DNA of 64,000 bases, from assembly GCA_964586455.1 (NCBI GenBank), contig CAZPHV010000010.1, forward strand, positions 1 to 64,000, given 5' to 3'. Numbering within the stretch: the stretch's first letter is position 1; each line of letters opens with the position of its first letter. The DNA is from Aquimonas sp964586455 (GTDB lineage: Bacteria > Pseudomonadota > Gammaproteobacteria > Xanthomonadales > Xanthomonadaceae). This document shows, in pieces, positions 42,547 through 51,221 of this stretch. Below the pieces are notes generated by a model that ran no database searches, had not been told where the DNA came from, and worked only from the letters and a program-made list of their open reading frames with translations. The translations under genes and the position numbers were made by a program.

Positions 42547-44868
42547 TCAGTCCTGACTGAGCGTCGGGTCGCTATTCGGAAACAGGTTGACCGAGCTGCG
42601 CTGGAAGCGGCCACCTTCCACACCGGGGTAGGTGAGATCAAGGCTGATGCGATTGCCCTGCGCACCCGCTCCTCCCTGGATCAGGTCCAGGGTCATGCTG
42701 CCAATGGGGTCGGACAGCAGGATCCCGCTGGTGGAAGGGCAGGTGCGGCAGTAGCCCTGCACCTGCCGAAGCGGCTGCGATTGACCCGGCTGAAAGTCGG
42801 TCAGCTGCCCGATCGCCCAGCGTGGCTTGCCGGTCGCATCGGCGTAGAACAGGATCGAGAACAGGCCATCGGCCTGCACGCCGCCGGCACCGGCGCCGTC
42901 GAAACTCTGCAGCGCGAGGCCCCAACCGTTGTCACCCAGGGAGTACCAGATGCTGCTGAAGTCGCGCTGCACGCGCGAGGGCATGACCACCGGCTGCATG
43001 CACCACTGGATACGCTCGCCGTTGATCCGCGCGGTCATCACGGCCAGCGGACCGTCCAGCCGGCGCGACGGGTGGCCGTCGTGGCAGGCGGGGTGCAAGC
43101 GGGCATGATTGAAGTCGATTCGGACCGTGCCGCTGTAGTCGGGGCTGCTGTCCGATACCGAGTTGTTTGGCCCCAGATATCGCTGCCGCAGCAGGGAGTC
43201 GCCAGACGTGTTGCGCTTGGGAATGAATACACCGTCGATGACCGGGCCTGTTGCGATGTACCACTCGGGCTCGCCTTCGGCATCGAAGGTGTAGAAGCCC
43301 AGAAAGTACTCCGCGGGTCGATTGGTGATCGCCGGCGAGATCAGTCGGAAGTCGATGCCATGGCCACTGCGGGTGGGATCGTAGAACTGGTAGCTGGGCG
43401 CGTCGCCGAAACTGCGGCCGGGGTTTGCAGCTGACCTCCAGCCCAGATCGCGCAGCATGCCACCCGCGATCCCAAGCTCGCGCGGGGCAGAGGCGCCGAT
43501 GGTCGGGTACATCAGCTGCACGCCGTAGCTGGTCAGGCTGGAGATGTGGGAATAGGTCGAGCCGGTCGCGATTGTGGTCGGCGCGTGCAGCCGGATGAAG
43601 TTCTGCGGTGGTGCGAAGTTGAGCGTCGAAGTGGAGGCGATCGCTTCCGCCCCTGCAAACCGCAGGCGCCAAGGCGTGGCAAGAGAGGCCGCGCGCTCTT
43701 CGTCGGAGACCCGCAGGAATTCACGGTAGCCGACCCCGTCGGGGTCAATCGAAACCGCGCGCGCGCCATAGATGTCGTCCCAGACGGGGAGGCCGTTGCC
43801 AAGACTGAGCTTGGCCCCCACCGGCCCGTTCTCATTTTCTTCGAGGTTGACCAGGCCAAAGATGCCCAGACCATGCAGGATCTCGTGCATCGCCACCGAG
43901 ATGAAGCTGCTGCCACTGCCGGCGCCGACGCTGAACCCGTAATCGAAGCTGGCCGCATCGGGCAGGTCCAGCTTGTTGTTGAAGGTGGCGCGCACGTCGA
44001 AGCCCTCGGTGCAGCTGACGCCACCGTCAATGCGGCAACTGCTGGTACCCGACTGCTGGGCGGCAGCTGCCGACGGGAACCAGGTGTATCCGCGTTCGAA
44101 CGACGGGACATGCGAACTAAAGCCAACGTCGTTGACGAAGAGGTTCTGGGGACCTGCCTGAGCCAGGGTGAAGCGGGTGCCGGTCGCGTCTCCCAGATCA
44201 GCCCAGCAGGCCTGGATGCGCACAGGAACGCGAGGCTTGAGCTGGTCCGTGAGCAGCCGCGCGGCCTCCTGAGCGGCAAGCCTGCGCTGCTCGCCCAGGG
44301 TTGTGCCTGTGTTGCCGCGTTCGGGCGCGCGCGGCGTGGCGTCAGTCCAGCCGCTGGTATCGCAGGGGCGTGCACTCGTGCCGGCATGGTCGAACACGAA
44401 TTGCACGCTGGACGTGGGTGCCTGCTCAGCGAAACTGACGCTGAGTCGTGCATCCACGGCCACGCTGGCGAAATTGATCAGGCTGAGGTACCAGCGACCC
44501 GCGCTCAACGGAATCGCATTGGCGTCGCTGATCACGAGGTACTCGTCCCCGCCTGAGCTGGCAGATCGATAGTGGGCCTGGTCGAAAATCTGGTTGATGT
44601 CGACGCCGCCGTCCGTTCGAAGGTCGAACGCCGAACCTTTCCGCAACAGCAGGTCCACGTCGCGGGACGTATCGCTGGCCACCAGTTCGAGGCGCATGTG
44701 GCGCGCGCCCGCTGGAACATCCACCACCCAGGAATTGCTGAGGCTCGAGGGCGAAAGGGTAATGTCGCGCGGCTGCTCGGCCGTCAGCGGAATCTCGGTG
44801 GCCTGAGCGAGCCCGAGGGACGGGGCGAGCGCGGCGCTGAGCGCGAGAACAAGCCGGGAGCACCTCAT
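42547..44868 (-). CDS. Secreted zinc metalloprotease with PPC domain and C-terminal beta modules
   Basis: The 773-residue precursor has a signal peptide (about 1-21, ending GLAQ), a pre-peptidase-like PPC domain (about 35-148: PAGARHMRLELVAS, DVDLLLRKG, RWYLSLINF) and a peptidase domain with HEILHGLG at 328-335, giving His328, Glu329 and His332 as zinc ligands and catalytic base. The metzincin third His is absent at 338, so the third ligand is elsewhere. From about 500 two copies of a YDPTRSGHGIDF ... GFYTFDAEGEPEWYI module follow. ATG at 44868 overlaps the small upstream gene by 4 bp. Probably extracellular protein degradation; substrate unknown. Confidence 0.82.
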   Translation of the reverse strand: MRCSRLVLALSAALAPSLGLAQATEIPLTAEQPRDITLSPSSLSNSWVVDVPAGARHMRLELVASDTSRDVDLLLRKGSAFDLRTDGGVDINQIFDQAHYRSASSGGDEYLVISDANAIPLSAGRWYLSLINFASVAVDARLSVSFAEQAPTSSVQFVFDHAGTSARPCDTSGWTDATPRAPERGNTGTTLGEQRRLAAQEAARLLTDQLKPRVPVRIQACWADLGDATGTRFTLAQAGPQNLFVNDVGFSSHVPSFERGYTWFPSAAAAQQSGTSSCRIDGGVSCTEGFDVRATFNNKLDLPDAASFDYGFSVGAGSGSSFISVAMHEILHGLGIFGLVNLEENENGPVGAKLSLGNGLPVWDDIYGARAVSIDPDGVGYREFLRVSDEERAASLATPWRLRFAGAEAIASTSTLNFAPPQNFIRLHAPTTIATGSTYSHISSLTSYGVQLMYPTIGASAPRELGIAGGMLRDLGWRSAANPGRSFGDAPSYQFYDPTRSGHGIDFRLISPAITNRPAEYFLGFYTFDAEGEPEWYIATGPVIDGVFIPKRNTSGDSLLRQRYLGPNNSVSDSSPDYSGTVRIDFNHARLHPACHDGHPSRRLDGPLAVMTARINGERIQWCMQPVVMPSRVQRDFSSIWYSLGDNGWGLALQSFDGAGAGGVQADGLFSILFYADATGKPRWAIGQLTDFQPGQSQPLRQVQGYCRTCPSTSGILLSDPIGSMTLDLIQGGAGAQGNRISLDLTYPGVEGGRFQRSSVNLFPNSDPTLSQD

Positions 44869-45131
44869 CGCTGCGGCCCTCCCACCGGTTCTGGCTGTCG
44901 CGCGAGCGGCAGGTGATCGCACTCGAAATGGAGACTGCCATCCGGATGCCGATGCGCGCGCAGCTCAAGTACGATGGGTTCGTCGGCCCGAGCTTCAGGG
45001 CGAGGTTTGAGGTCCTGTGCGGTCTTGCCCGGCGGCACCCACAGCGGATGAAACACGGCTTCCTTGTCGGAGGCCCCGGCAACCGGGGCAGCCAGTGCAG
45101 CGCCAAGCAGCAAAAATGTGTGGACATTCAT
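44865..45131 (-). CDS. Small exported protein coupled to the zinc metalloprotease
   Basis: The 88-residue protein has a signal peptide (MNVHTFLLLGAALAAPVAG, about 1-19) and a short mature part with HRHPDGSLHFECDH near the C-terminus, a His/Cys-rich stretch that could bind metal. It overlaps the start of the protease gene by 4 bp (ATGA), so the two are translated together. It could be an inhibitor, chaperone or metal donor of the protease; I recognise no family. Confidence 0.65.
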   Translation of the reverse strand: MNVHTFLLLGAALAAPVAGASDKEAVFHPLWVPPGKTAQDLKPRPEARADEPIVLELRAHRHPDGSLHFECDHLPLARQPEPVGGPQR

Positions 45132-45325
45132 GAATAAGGCTCAGTGCATAGGAGAAGGCTAAGCCGAGGGCCTGCGCTTCAACCGGGATTGGCGATGGTT
45201 CATCGCCGCGTTTTTTCGCAAGATTTACCCAGGCTTGCTGCAACCGCAAGCGTTTCGGATTGGGCGATGCGCGCAGACTTCGGCGGAGGCGCAACGCAAA
45301 AAAATTGCTCTGACGCAGCTGGGTC

Positions 45326-46159
45326 CTAGTGAAGGTCGGCACGGGCTGCGTGGTAGTGATCAAGCACTGAAAGCTCACCGAGACCCGGACGGTACGCGGA
45401 CTTGAGGCCGCGCTGGACGTACTGAACTGCGCCTTCCACGGCCTTCGGCACCGACAGCCCACGCGCCAGTAGGGCGGCGATGGCCGAGGACAAGGTGCAG
45501 CCTGTGCCGTGGGGTTGAATCTGCAGGCGAGGCTGCGACCATTCGTGCGCTTCGTTGTGGCCGAACAAGCGGTCATGCACCTCGACGCCCTCCAATAGAT
45601 GCCCTCCCTTCATCAGCACCCAGTCCGCGCCCTGCGCCAGCAGTTCCGCCGCCGCCAGTGCGACTGCGCTGCTGTCCTGCAGCGGCCTGTCGAGCAGCAC
45701 CTCTGCCTCGGGCAGGTTGGGCGTCACCACGGTGGCGCGCGGCAACAGCTCAGTGCGTAGGGCTTCAATGGCTTCCTGGACCAGCAAGCGTGCGCCCGAG
45801 CTCGCCACCATCACGGGATCGAGCACGAGCGGAATATGCGGATGCGCGGCCAGCGCGTCGGCCACACAGTGGATGCGCTCGGCATCCGCGAGCATGCCGA
45901 TCTTCACGGCGCGCACGTCGAAGTCATCGATCAGGCAGCGGATCTGCTCGCGAAGAAAGTCGACAGGCGGCAGATGCACCGCGCTGACGCCTCGGGTTGT
46001 CTGCGCGGTCAAGGCAGTCAAGGCCGACAGGCCGTGTACGCCAAGCGCAGCAAACGTCTTCAAGTCAGCTTGGATGCCGGCGCCGCCACCCGAATCTGAG
46101 CCCGCGATACTAAGCACCGAGACGGCGCGGTTCGAAGGAGTGTTGCGGATTCGCGACAT
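45326..46159 (-). CDS. thiD: Hydroxymethylpyrimidine/phosphomethylpyrimidine kinase
   Basis: The 277-residue ribokinase-fold enzyme phosphorylates HMP and HMP-P in thiamine pyrophosphate synthesis. Full family motifs: IAGSDSGGGAGIQADLK (about 18-34), LDPVMVASSGARL (about 118-130), and HGTGCTLSSAIAALLARG (about 217-234) with the anion hole and catalytic Asp replaced by the GTGC block as in ThiD. No thiamine riboswitch (CTGAGA core) is seen upstream. It stands alone and is divergent from the FadL-like gene. Confidence 0.95.
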   Translation of the reverse strand: MSRIRNTPSNRAVSVLSIAGSDSGGGAGIQADLKTFAALGVHGLSALTALTAQTTRGVSAVHLPPVDFLREQIRCLIDDFDVRAVKIGMLADAERIHCVADALAAHPHIPLVLDPVMVASSGARLLVQEAIEALRTELLPRATVVTPNLPEAEVLLDRPLQDSSAVALAAAELLAQGADWVLMKGGHLLEGVEVHDRLFGHNEAHEWSQPRLQIQPHGTGCTLSSAIAALLARGLSVPKAVEGAVQYVQRGLKSAYRPGLGELSVLDHYHAARADLH

Positions 46160-46278
46160 GGATGCGGACCTGTTTGAGGAAGCGTGTGCAGTGTTGTACT
46201 CGGGAAGATCTGAAGGAATCCATCCTGGAGCTCTTCAGTCGCCGTGAGTCCGGCGCAGGTCCGGACTCACTCATTAAA

Positions 46279-46302
46279 AATCAAGCACTTGCATGCTTGA
46301 TT
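46279..46302. promoter_or_regulatory. AATCAAGCA...TGCTTGATT palindrome in divergent region
   Basis: A perfect inverted repeat with 9-bp arms and CTTGCA spacer lies in the 337-bp gap between thiD and the FadL-like gene. Size and AT content fit a dimeric repressor or activator site for one or both genes. The regulator is not identifiable. Confidence 0.55.
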
Positions 46303-46496
46303 CGCGAGCGCGCCATCCGTGGCATGCAGGAAGCTCTGAAAAATCTGATCGTCTCTAGCGCTTCGGGAGTGAGGACCAACCCAGCGGTGGCGTGGCTGTT
46401 GCGCCGGCGCCGCAGCCGCTTGTGCTGTTGTTGTGTTTTGTCCATACTGACGCAGCCGCGCTCAGGGAAGTGCGGGTTCTTCAGGGGAAGTCCACG

Positions 46497-47672
46497 GTGT
46501 ATCGCCGCCTTGAACCACGTCATTCGCCGGCTCGTCCGATGACGGCTTCGATGCTTGCTGTCCCGCTGTTGATTGCGTCTTCGCAGGCGCTCTCCGCCAT
46601 TGCTCCGGATGAGGCGCGCGAATGGCGCGAGTATGCCCGAACGAGTCTTCAGGCTGGCTTGGCCACACCTCTCGGCCTACCTGCGTCGACCTCGCTGCCG
46701 GAAACCAACGCTTCTCAGCCTGCGGCGCTGCGCGGGGCCATGGATCGACTCTCGCTGAGTGTGCAGGCGACATACGCCCCCTCACCGATGTTGCAAATGC
46801 TGCCCGCCACCCGCAAAAAGTTCCAGCCGGACTCCCCGCTGTCCCAGCTCGCGATTGAGACGTCGCGCTTCAGTTCTTCGATGTTTACGCCGGAGCTGCA
46901 GGCGCGCGTTGGGTCAGCGTCAGAGATCCGCTTCGGCCTGACAATCGCCAGCCAGCGGTTCGCTACGCCTGGTTTTGGAGAAGCCCGCGCTTCGTCGTAC
47001 TGGCTGCCACAGATGGGCCTGCGAAACGCTGAGGTCGGAGCAGTTGAGCAATCCTACGGGCAAGGTGTACACCTCGGCTTCGACTCGACGCTCGGAGAGC
47101 AGTTTCTGTTTGGTCTGAACGTGCAGTCGCGCGTGGACATGGACGCTTTCAAGACGTATCGAGGTCTATTCAGCGAACCAGGTGATTTTGACGTGCCTGC
47201 GCGTACGGGTCTGTCGTTCGGGGTGCGGCCCGTCGCTGGTTTGGCGCTGTCGCTGGGTGCCGAACGGGTGTTCTACAGCGACGTTGCGGCCTTCACCACC
47301 TACGCCTTACCGACTCAACTGCTTGCGTTGTTGGGCGACGGATCCGCCCCCGTTTTCGCATGGCGCGATCTGAACGTCTATACAGCGAAGTTGGAACTCT
47401 CAGACCGTTCGGGTGGTCTATGGGGTCTACAGGCGACCACCCGGCAGCAGCCTTCGCCCACCTCCGCATTGTTCGACTTGGCGCTGCGCGATCTGTATTC
47501 GGGCAATCACTACTCGGCGAGCTACGTTCGCGAGTTCGGCTCCGCCTCCAGCATCTCCATCGGCGCGAGTTATGCGCCGGCTCAGTACATTCTTGGCCCC
47601 AACCCGTTCCGCAACCGTTTTCGCGAGGGATCGCAGGTGGAAGTGGAGTTGAACTGGTCGGTGGGCTTCTAG
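46497..47672 (+). CDS. FadL-like outer-membrane transport protein
   Basis: The 391-residue exported protein has a signal peptide after a basic start and a beta-barrel ending in Phe (ELNWSVGF). The FAWRDLNVYTAKLELSDRSG block and the following GLQATTRQQPSPT resemble the WxD...LG...Y...G...PIP region of FadL/OmpP1 barrels that pass hydrophobic compounds through the outer membrane. I chose GTG at 46497: AGGGGAAG lies 6 bp upstream and the n-region is basic; ATG at 46539 is an alternative. An intrinsic terminator follows at 47733. The FadL assignment is moderate; another barrel family is possible. Confidence 0.65.
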   Translation: MYRRLEPRHSPARPMTASMLAVPLLIASSQALSAIAPDEAREWREYARTSLQAGLATPLGLPASTSLPETNASQPAALRGAMDRLSLSVQATYAPSPMLQMLPATRKKFQPDSPLSQLAIETSRFSSSMFTPELQARVGSASEIRFGLTIASQRFATPGFGEARASSYWLPQMGLRNAEVGAVEQSYGQGVHLGFDSTLGEQFLFGLNVQSRVDMDAFKTYRGLFSEPGDFDVPARTGLSFGVRPVAGLALSLGAERVFYSDVAAFTTYALPTQLLALLGDGSAPVFAWRDLNVYTAKLELSDRSGGLWGLQATTRQQPSPTSALFDLALRDLYSGNHYSASYVREFGSASSISIGASYAPAQYILGPNPFRNRFREGSQVEVELNWSVGF

Positions 47673-47732
47673 CTTTTCAGCCGCTTCTGGCGGCGCACTC
47701 TGAGTACTCAAGTTTACAGGGCTTGATCTCGT

Positions 47733-47763
47733 AGGGCTCCATGCAAGTGGAGCCCTCTTTTTT
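47733..47763 (+). terminator. Rho-independent terminator after the FadL-like gene
   Basis: AGGGCTCC and GGAGCCCT pair around ATGCAAGT and are followed by CTTTTTTT-like sequence. It lies between the convergent FadL-like and RNase T genes. Confidence 0.9.
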
Positions 47764-47792
47764 GCCTGGCGTTCGGCGGCTCGGGGGCGAAC

Positions 47793-48467
47793 TCACCCTG
47801 GAGGGGTGTCAGCATCCAGCAGGGCATGATCCACCCCCGCAATATCGAGGCTCGACAGTGCTCGCCAGCGATTGACGATGGTGCAGAACAGCTCGGCCGT
47901 GCGTTCGGTGTCGTAGACCGCGGAATGTGCTTCCTGGCTGTTCCAGGCGATACCCGCGGCTTGCACTGCGCGGCTCAGTACGGTCTGCCCGAACGCGAGC
48001 CCCGCCAACGTTGCAGTGTCGAAGCAGCTGAACGGATGGAACGGGTTGCGCTTGTGGCCGGTGCGACGCACGGCCGCGTTGAGGAAGCCCAGGTCAAAGG
48101 AGGCATTGTGGCCGACCAGGATCGCGCGCTGGCAGCCATAGCGCTTGAGCGCCTGTCGAATGGGCAGGAATAGATGGTCGAGCGCCGCACGTTCGTTGAT
48201 CGCTCCGCGCAGCGGGTGATCGACATCGATGCCGGTGATCTCCAGCGCTTTCGGATCCAGCTCTGCACCCGGAAACGGAATGACATGCGTGGACACGATT
48301 GGCCCGGGAAAGACCAGGCCCTCGGCATCCATCTCGACCGGTGAAGCGGCGATTTCAAGCAGGGCGTGTCGCTCGGCGTCGAAACCGCCCGTTTCGACAT
48401 CCACCACCACGGGCAGAAAGCCACGAAAGCGTTCCGGCATGGAGCGGGCAGGGAAGGGTGTGCTCAT
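47793..48467 (-). CDS. rnt: Ribonuclease T
   Basis: The 224-residue 3'-5' exoribonuclease trims tRNA and stable RNA 3' ends. All DEDDh residues are readable: Asp23 and Glu25 (VVDVETGGF), Asp125 (GHNASFDLGFL), His181 and Asp186 (HSAVYDTERTAELF). The RFRGFLPVVVDVETGGF start region matches E. coli RNase T closely. ATG at 48467; ATG at 48440 (MPERFRG) is an alternative. Convergent with the FadL-like gene. Confidence 0.95.
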   Translation of the reverse strand: MSTPFPARSMPERFRGFLPVVVDVETGGFDAERHALLEIAASPVEMDAEGLVFPGPIVSTHVIPFPGAELDPKALEITGIDVDHPLRGAINERAALDHLFLPIRQALKRYGCQRAILVGHNASFDLGFLNAAVRRTGHKRNPFHPFSCFDTATLAGLAFGQTVLSRAVQAAGIAWNSQEAHSAVYDTERTAELFCTIVNRWRALSSLDIAGVDHALLDADTPPG

Positions 48468-48615
48468 CGCTGAACACGGCCGCGAAGCGAGGGGAGGTGA
48501 TTCATCCGCGCGAAGGATAACAGCTTGGCCTCACCGCACCGTCTTGACGATGGAGGCCCGCGCGCTCAAGGTGCCGCGTCCGATGCCCGCGCCTGGGCAG
48601 TGAATAGGTGAATCG

Positions 48616-49296
48616 ATGCGCACGCTGATGACAGCTCCGGGGCCGAATGCAGGCGAGGGTGTGGGTACTGGCTTCGATGCCGAAGCCCTGTTGGCCGCAC
48701 GCGAGCGATCAATCGAGGCGACGCGACGCATCGCCGAGGCCGTGCGGCCGGGCATGCGCGAAGACGACGCGCAACGCATCGCAGCACAGGTGTTCGAAAC
48801 GCTTGGCTTCGAGCGGATATGGCACCCGACCCATATCCGATTCGGCTCGAACACGCTGAAACTCTACAAAGAGGTTTCCGATCCCGATATCGTGCTGGCC
48901 GAGAACGATCTGTTCTTCATCGACATCGGCCCCGTCTGGGACGGACATGAGGGTGACTACGGCGACACCTTCGTGCTGGGTGACGCGCCCGACCGTCTGG
49001 CCATTGCGGCAGCAGCGCGTGAGCTGTTCGATGAAGTGGCGGATCGTTGGCGGGCCGGCTGCAGCGGTCGAGCGCTCTACGCCTTTGCCGAAGAGGCGGC
49101 CCAGGCGCGCGGCTATGTTCTGAATCTGGGCGCTCCCGGTCATCGCTTGGGTGACTTCCCCCACGCCGTACACAAGGCCGGCAAGCTTGCAGCTGCGGAG
49201 TTCGTACCTTCGCCGGGCCTGTGGGTGCTGGAGATCCAGATCCGGCATCCGGACCGCCCGATTGGAGCGTTCTTCGAGGATCTGCTGCTGGAGTGA
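48616..49296 (+). CDS. M24 family metallopeptidase (aminopeptidase P-like)
   Basis: The 226-residue single-domain pita-bread-fold protein has HIRFGSNT (about 73-80), metal ligands Asp103 in FIDIGP and Asp114 in HEGDYGDTF, GHRLGDFPHAVHK with the His ligand near 176, and the final Glu in VLEIQIRHP. It lacks the N-terminal creatinase-like domain of full aminopeptidase P, so it is closer to the short M24 group; peptidase activity is plausible but unproven. An AGGTGA box precedes ATG 48616. It is convergent with the PP2C gene. Confidence 0.85.
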   Translation: MRTLMTAPGPNAGEGVGTGFDAEALLAARERSIEATRRIAEAVRPGMREDDAQRIAAQVFETLGFERIWHPTHIRFGSNTLKLYKEVSDPDIVLAENDLFFIDIGPVWDGHEGDYGDTFVLGDAPDRLAIAAAARELFDEVADRWRAGCSGRALYAFAEEAAQARGYVLNLGAPGHRLGDFPHAVHKAGKLAAAEFVPSPGLWVLEIQIRHPDRPIGAFFEDLLLE

Positions 49297-49327
49297 CTGT
49301 GAGCAGCAATGCGCGCTGTCGCCGCGG

Positions 49328-50029
49328 TCAGTGGCGGCGCACCAGTACCACCGTGACATTGTCCGAACCGCCGCCGTCGAGTGCGGCAACGATCAGCTGA
49401 TCCACGCACTCCTGCGCGCTCAGGTCACTGCGCGAGAGCGTGCGCTCGATCTCGGTGTCGTCGACCTCTTCCGTAAGGCCGTCGCTGCACAACAGCAACT
49501 GCATGCCGGGTTTGAGTTCGCCGCTGATGGTCTCGACTCTGAGGTTGTCCGGGTCGGTCACGCCCAGCGCTTGGGTGACGACATTTCGATGCGGGTGGCT
49601 GCGCGCCTGTTCGGCCGTGATCGCGCCCTGCTCGATCAGCTCTTGCACATAGCTGTGATCCTGCGAGAGCTGCTGCAGTCGGCCGTTCCAGAGGTAGGCG
49701 CGACTGTCGCCGACCCAGGCCACTTCGAAGCGATCGCGGTGAACGCGCACCGCCGCGACGGTCGTGCCCATCGGCAGGGCGTCGCTGCGCTGACGACTGT
49801 GGTCGATCAGTTCTTCATCGGCGCGCTGGATCGCGGAACTGAGGTTGGCGCCCGCGCGCACCTCGCGCACGATCGCATCGCGTGCCATCGCGCTGGCCAC
49901 CTCGCCGAATTCGTGCCCACCCATGCCGTCGGCCACCAGCCAGAGGCCAAGCTCGCTGTCGCCGTAGAAGGTGTCTTCGTTGTGCTCGCGACGCAGCCCG
50001 ACGTGACTCAGCAGTCCGAATTCGATCAT
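49328..50029 (-). CDS. PP2C-family serine/threonine protein phosphatase
   Basis: The 233-residue PPM phosphatase, Stp1/PrpC type, uses two metal ions. Motifs: REHNEDTFYGD (about 14-24), VADGMGGHEFGEVAS (about 32-46, metal Asp34), AWVGDSRAYLW (about 114-124), LCSDGLTEEVDD and the final SDNVTVVLVRRH. Often paired with a PknB-type kinase, but no kinase gene is here. Convergent with the M24 peptidase; upstream lies tRNA-Ser. Confidence 0.93.
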   Translation of the reverse strand: MIEFGLLSHVGLRREHNEDTFYGDSELGLWLVADGMGGHEFGEVASAMARDAIVREVRAGANLSSAIQRADEELIDHSRQRSDALPMGTTVAAVRVHRDRFEVAWVGDSRAYLWNGRLQQLSQDHSYVQELIEQGAITAEQARSHPHRNVVTQALGVTDPDNLRVETISGELKPGMQLLLCSDGLTEEVDDTEIERTLSRSDLSAQECVDQLIVAALDGGGSDNVTVVLVRRH

Positions 50030-50265
50030 GCGTGCAGACCCGGTATGGCGTGTGGTGATGTCCGGCCTGTGGCCTGACGTCCAAGAAGTTCATGCAATCC
50101 TATACGGAGAAAGCCATCGATGTCCGTCAGGCTGTTCGGAGCGCATTCGCGAAGCCTGCGGCGTCCACGCATTGCAGGCATTGGGCTCGGGCTTGTGCGA
50201 TTCCGGCGGTGTACGTATGATGCGCGGCCTTGCGTGCTGACCACGATCCGCGCGAGTAACCATCT

Positions 50266-50356
50266 GGAGAGGTGGCAGAGTGGTCGAATGCGCCGGACTC
50301 GAAATCCGGTATACGCCTCCGGCGTATCGAGGGTTCGAATCCCTCCCTCTCCGCCA
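50266..50356 (+). tRNA. tRNA-Ser (CGA)
   Basis: The 91-nt class II tRNA has acceptor arms GGAGAGG / CCTCTCC, discriminator G and encoded CCA at 50354-50356. The D arm starts TGGCAGAGTGGTC, the anticodon stem CCGGA/TCCGG frames loop CTCGAAA with anticodon CGA at 50300-50302, the long variable arm TACGCCTCCGGCGTA is serine-specific, and the T loop GGTTCGAATCC is standard. It reads UCG codons. Confidence 0.98.
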
Positions 50357-50370
50357 CATACAAGCGTTTC

Positions 50371-50405
50371 AGGGCCGTCACGGGTAGAGCCGGGCGGCCC
50401 TTTTT
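50371..50405 (+). terminator. Intrinsic terminator behind tRNA-Ser
   Basis: AGGGCCG and CGGCCCT pair around a 17-base loop and are followed by five T. It lies 15 bp after the tRNA and also overlaps the 3' end of the integrase remnant. Confidence 0.85.
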
Positions 50406-50653
50406 CGTTCCGCAATCCCTGATCTGTTCCGCCACTGCTGTGTCGGCGTGGCCTTCGCGCCGCGGTGCTTGCGCACGCAGTGCTCGGTCATCCTGGCCGT
50501 GGCGTGGCCAAGCTGCGCCCGGGCGATGTCGCCGGCGCTGTCGGCCGTGTCCGCACAGCTCTCCATGCACGTTGTGGAGCCGGATGGGTGGCAGCCGGAT
50601 TGTCGTAATCGTCCGGTGTCGCAATCGCCCGGAGGCGGCGCGCATTCCAGCAC
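50378..50653 (-). pseudogene. Degenerate C-terminal fragment of a tyrosine integrase
   Basis: On the minus strand the frame reads SAGDIARAQLGHATARMTEH followed by CVRKHRGAKATPT. This matches the C-terminus of phage/island tyrosine recombinases (GDI..AQ..LGH....MTEHYVR..RG.KV.PT), with the catalytic Tyr of MTEHYVR changed to Cys and everything upstream of about 45 residues lost or unrecognisable. It ends 22 bp from the 3' end of tRNA-Ser(CGA), the usual attachment position. I infer a relic of an integrated element; no attR duplicate or cargo is evident. Confidence 0.7.
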
Positions 50654-50657
50654 GCGG

Positions 50658-51221
50658 CTACGGAACCGAGGGCGGAGCCTGCGCGTCGATTCGCGCGGCG
50701 GCGAGGTGAAGCCGCCGGCGTCGACGGCGGCGCAGCACGTTCAGCGCCCAGAACCAGCGCATGCCCCAATAGGTCAGCGCGGCGCCGGCGACTGCGAACA
50801 CGACCAGCCCGAGTATCAGGGGTTGGCCCACGCCTGACAGCCAGTCCAACCAGCTTGGATCGGTCGTCGTCTGCGAAAGCGCAAGCGCATCCGCCGCCCC
50901 ATGCTCGCTGGGCATGCTGCCAAGCAGCCAGCTGCCGACGTGGTAGGCCGCCACATAGATCGGTCCGAAGGTCAGCGGGTTGCTGATCAGCGTGCTGGCC
51001 ATGGCCATCGGCACGTTCGCCCGAAGGAGAATGGCAGCGGCGCCGGACAGCAGAAACTGGCCGAGCGGGATAAGGAAACCAAAGAACACGCCCAGGGCCG
51101 CTCCCAGCGCCATGCCGCGACGTCGGCGTAGCCAGAGCTTGGGATCTCGAAGCCGCGGACCGAACAGGCGCCCCAGGCGGCTGTCGCGAATCTGTTCGGC
51201 AGTGGGGGTGCGCAGCCTCAT
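50658..51221 (-). CDS. DUF2062 membrane protein
   Basis: The 187-residue inner-membrane protein of the DUF2062 family has a basic cytosolic N-terminus, hydrophobic segments at about 37-70 and 120-145, and the family motif ISNPLTFGPIYVAAYHVG near 82-99. A poly-Arg stretch (RRRRRRRRLHL) follows the last segment. Relatives are sometimes fused to glycosyltransferases, but the function is not known. ATG at 51221 begins the conserved part; an upstream ATG at 51272 is possible. Confidence 0.85.
   Translation of the reverse strand: MRLRTPTAEQIRDSRLGRLFGPRLRDPKLWLRRRRGMALGAALGVFFGFLIPLGQFLLSGAAAILLRANVPMAMASTLISNPLTFGPIYVAAYHVGSWLLGSMPSEHGAADALALSQTTTDPSWLDWLSGVGQPLILGLVVFAVAGAALTYWGMRWFWALNVLRRRRRRRLHLAAARIDAQAPPSVP

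Noticed and set aside
46160..46300. Thiamine (TPP) riboswitch in front of thiD
   Set aside because: The conserved CTGAGA core and partner segment are absent.
46281..46445. Minus-strand frame starting MDKTQQQHKRLRRRRNSH, 54 codons
   Set aside because: No clear ribosome-binding site, no known relatives, and it overlaps the palindrome and leader of the FadL-like gene; could be real but evidence is too thin.
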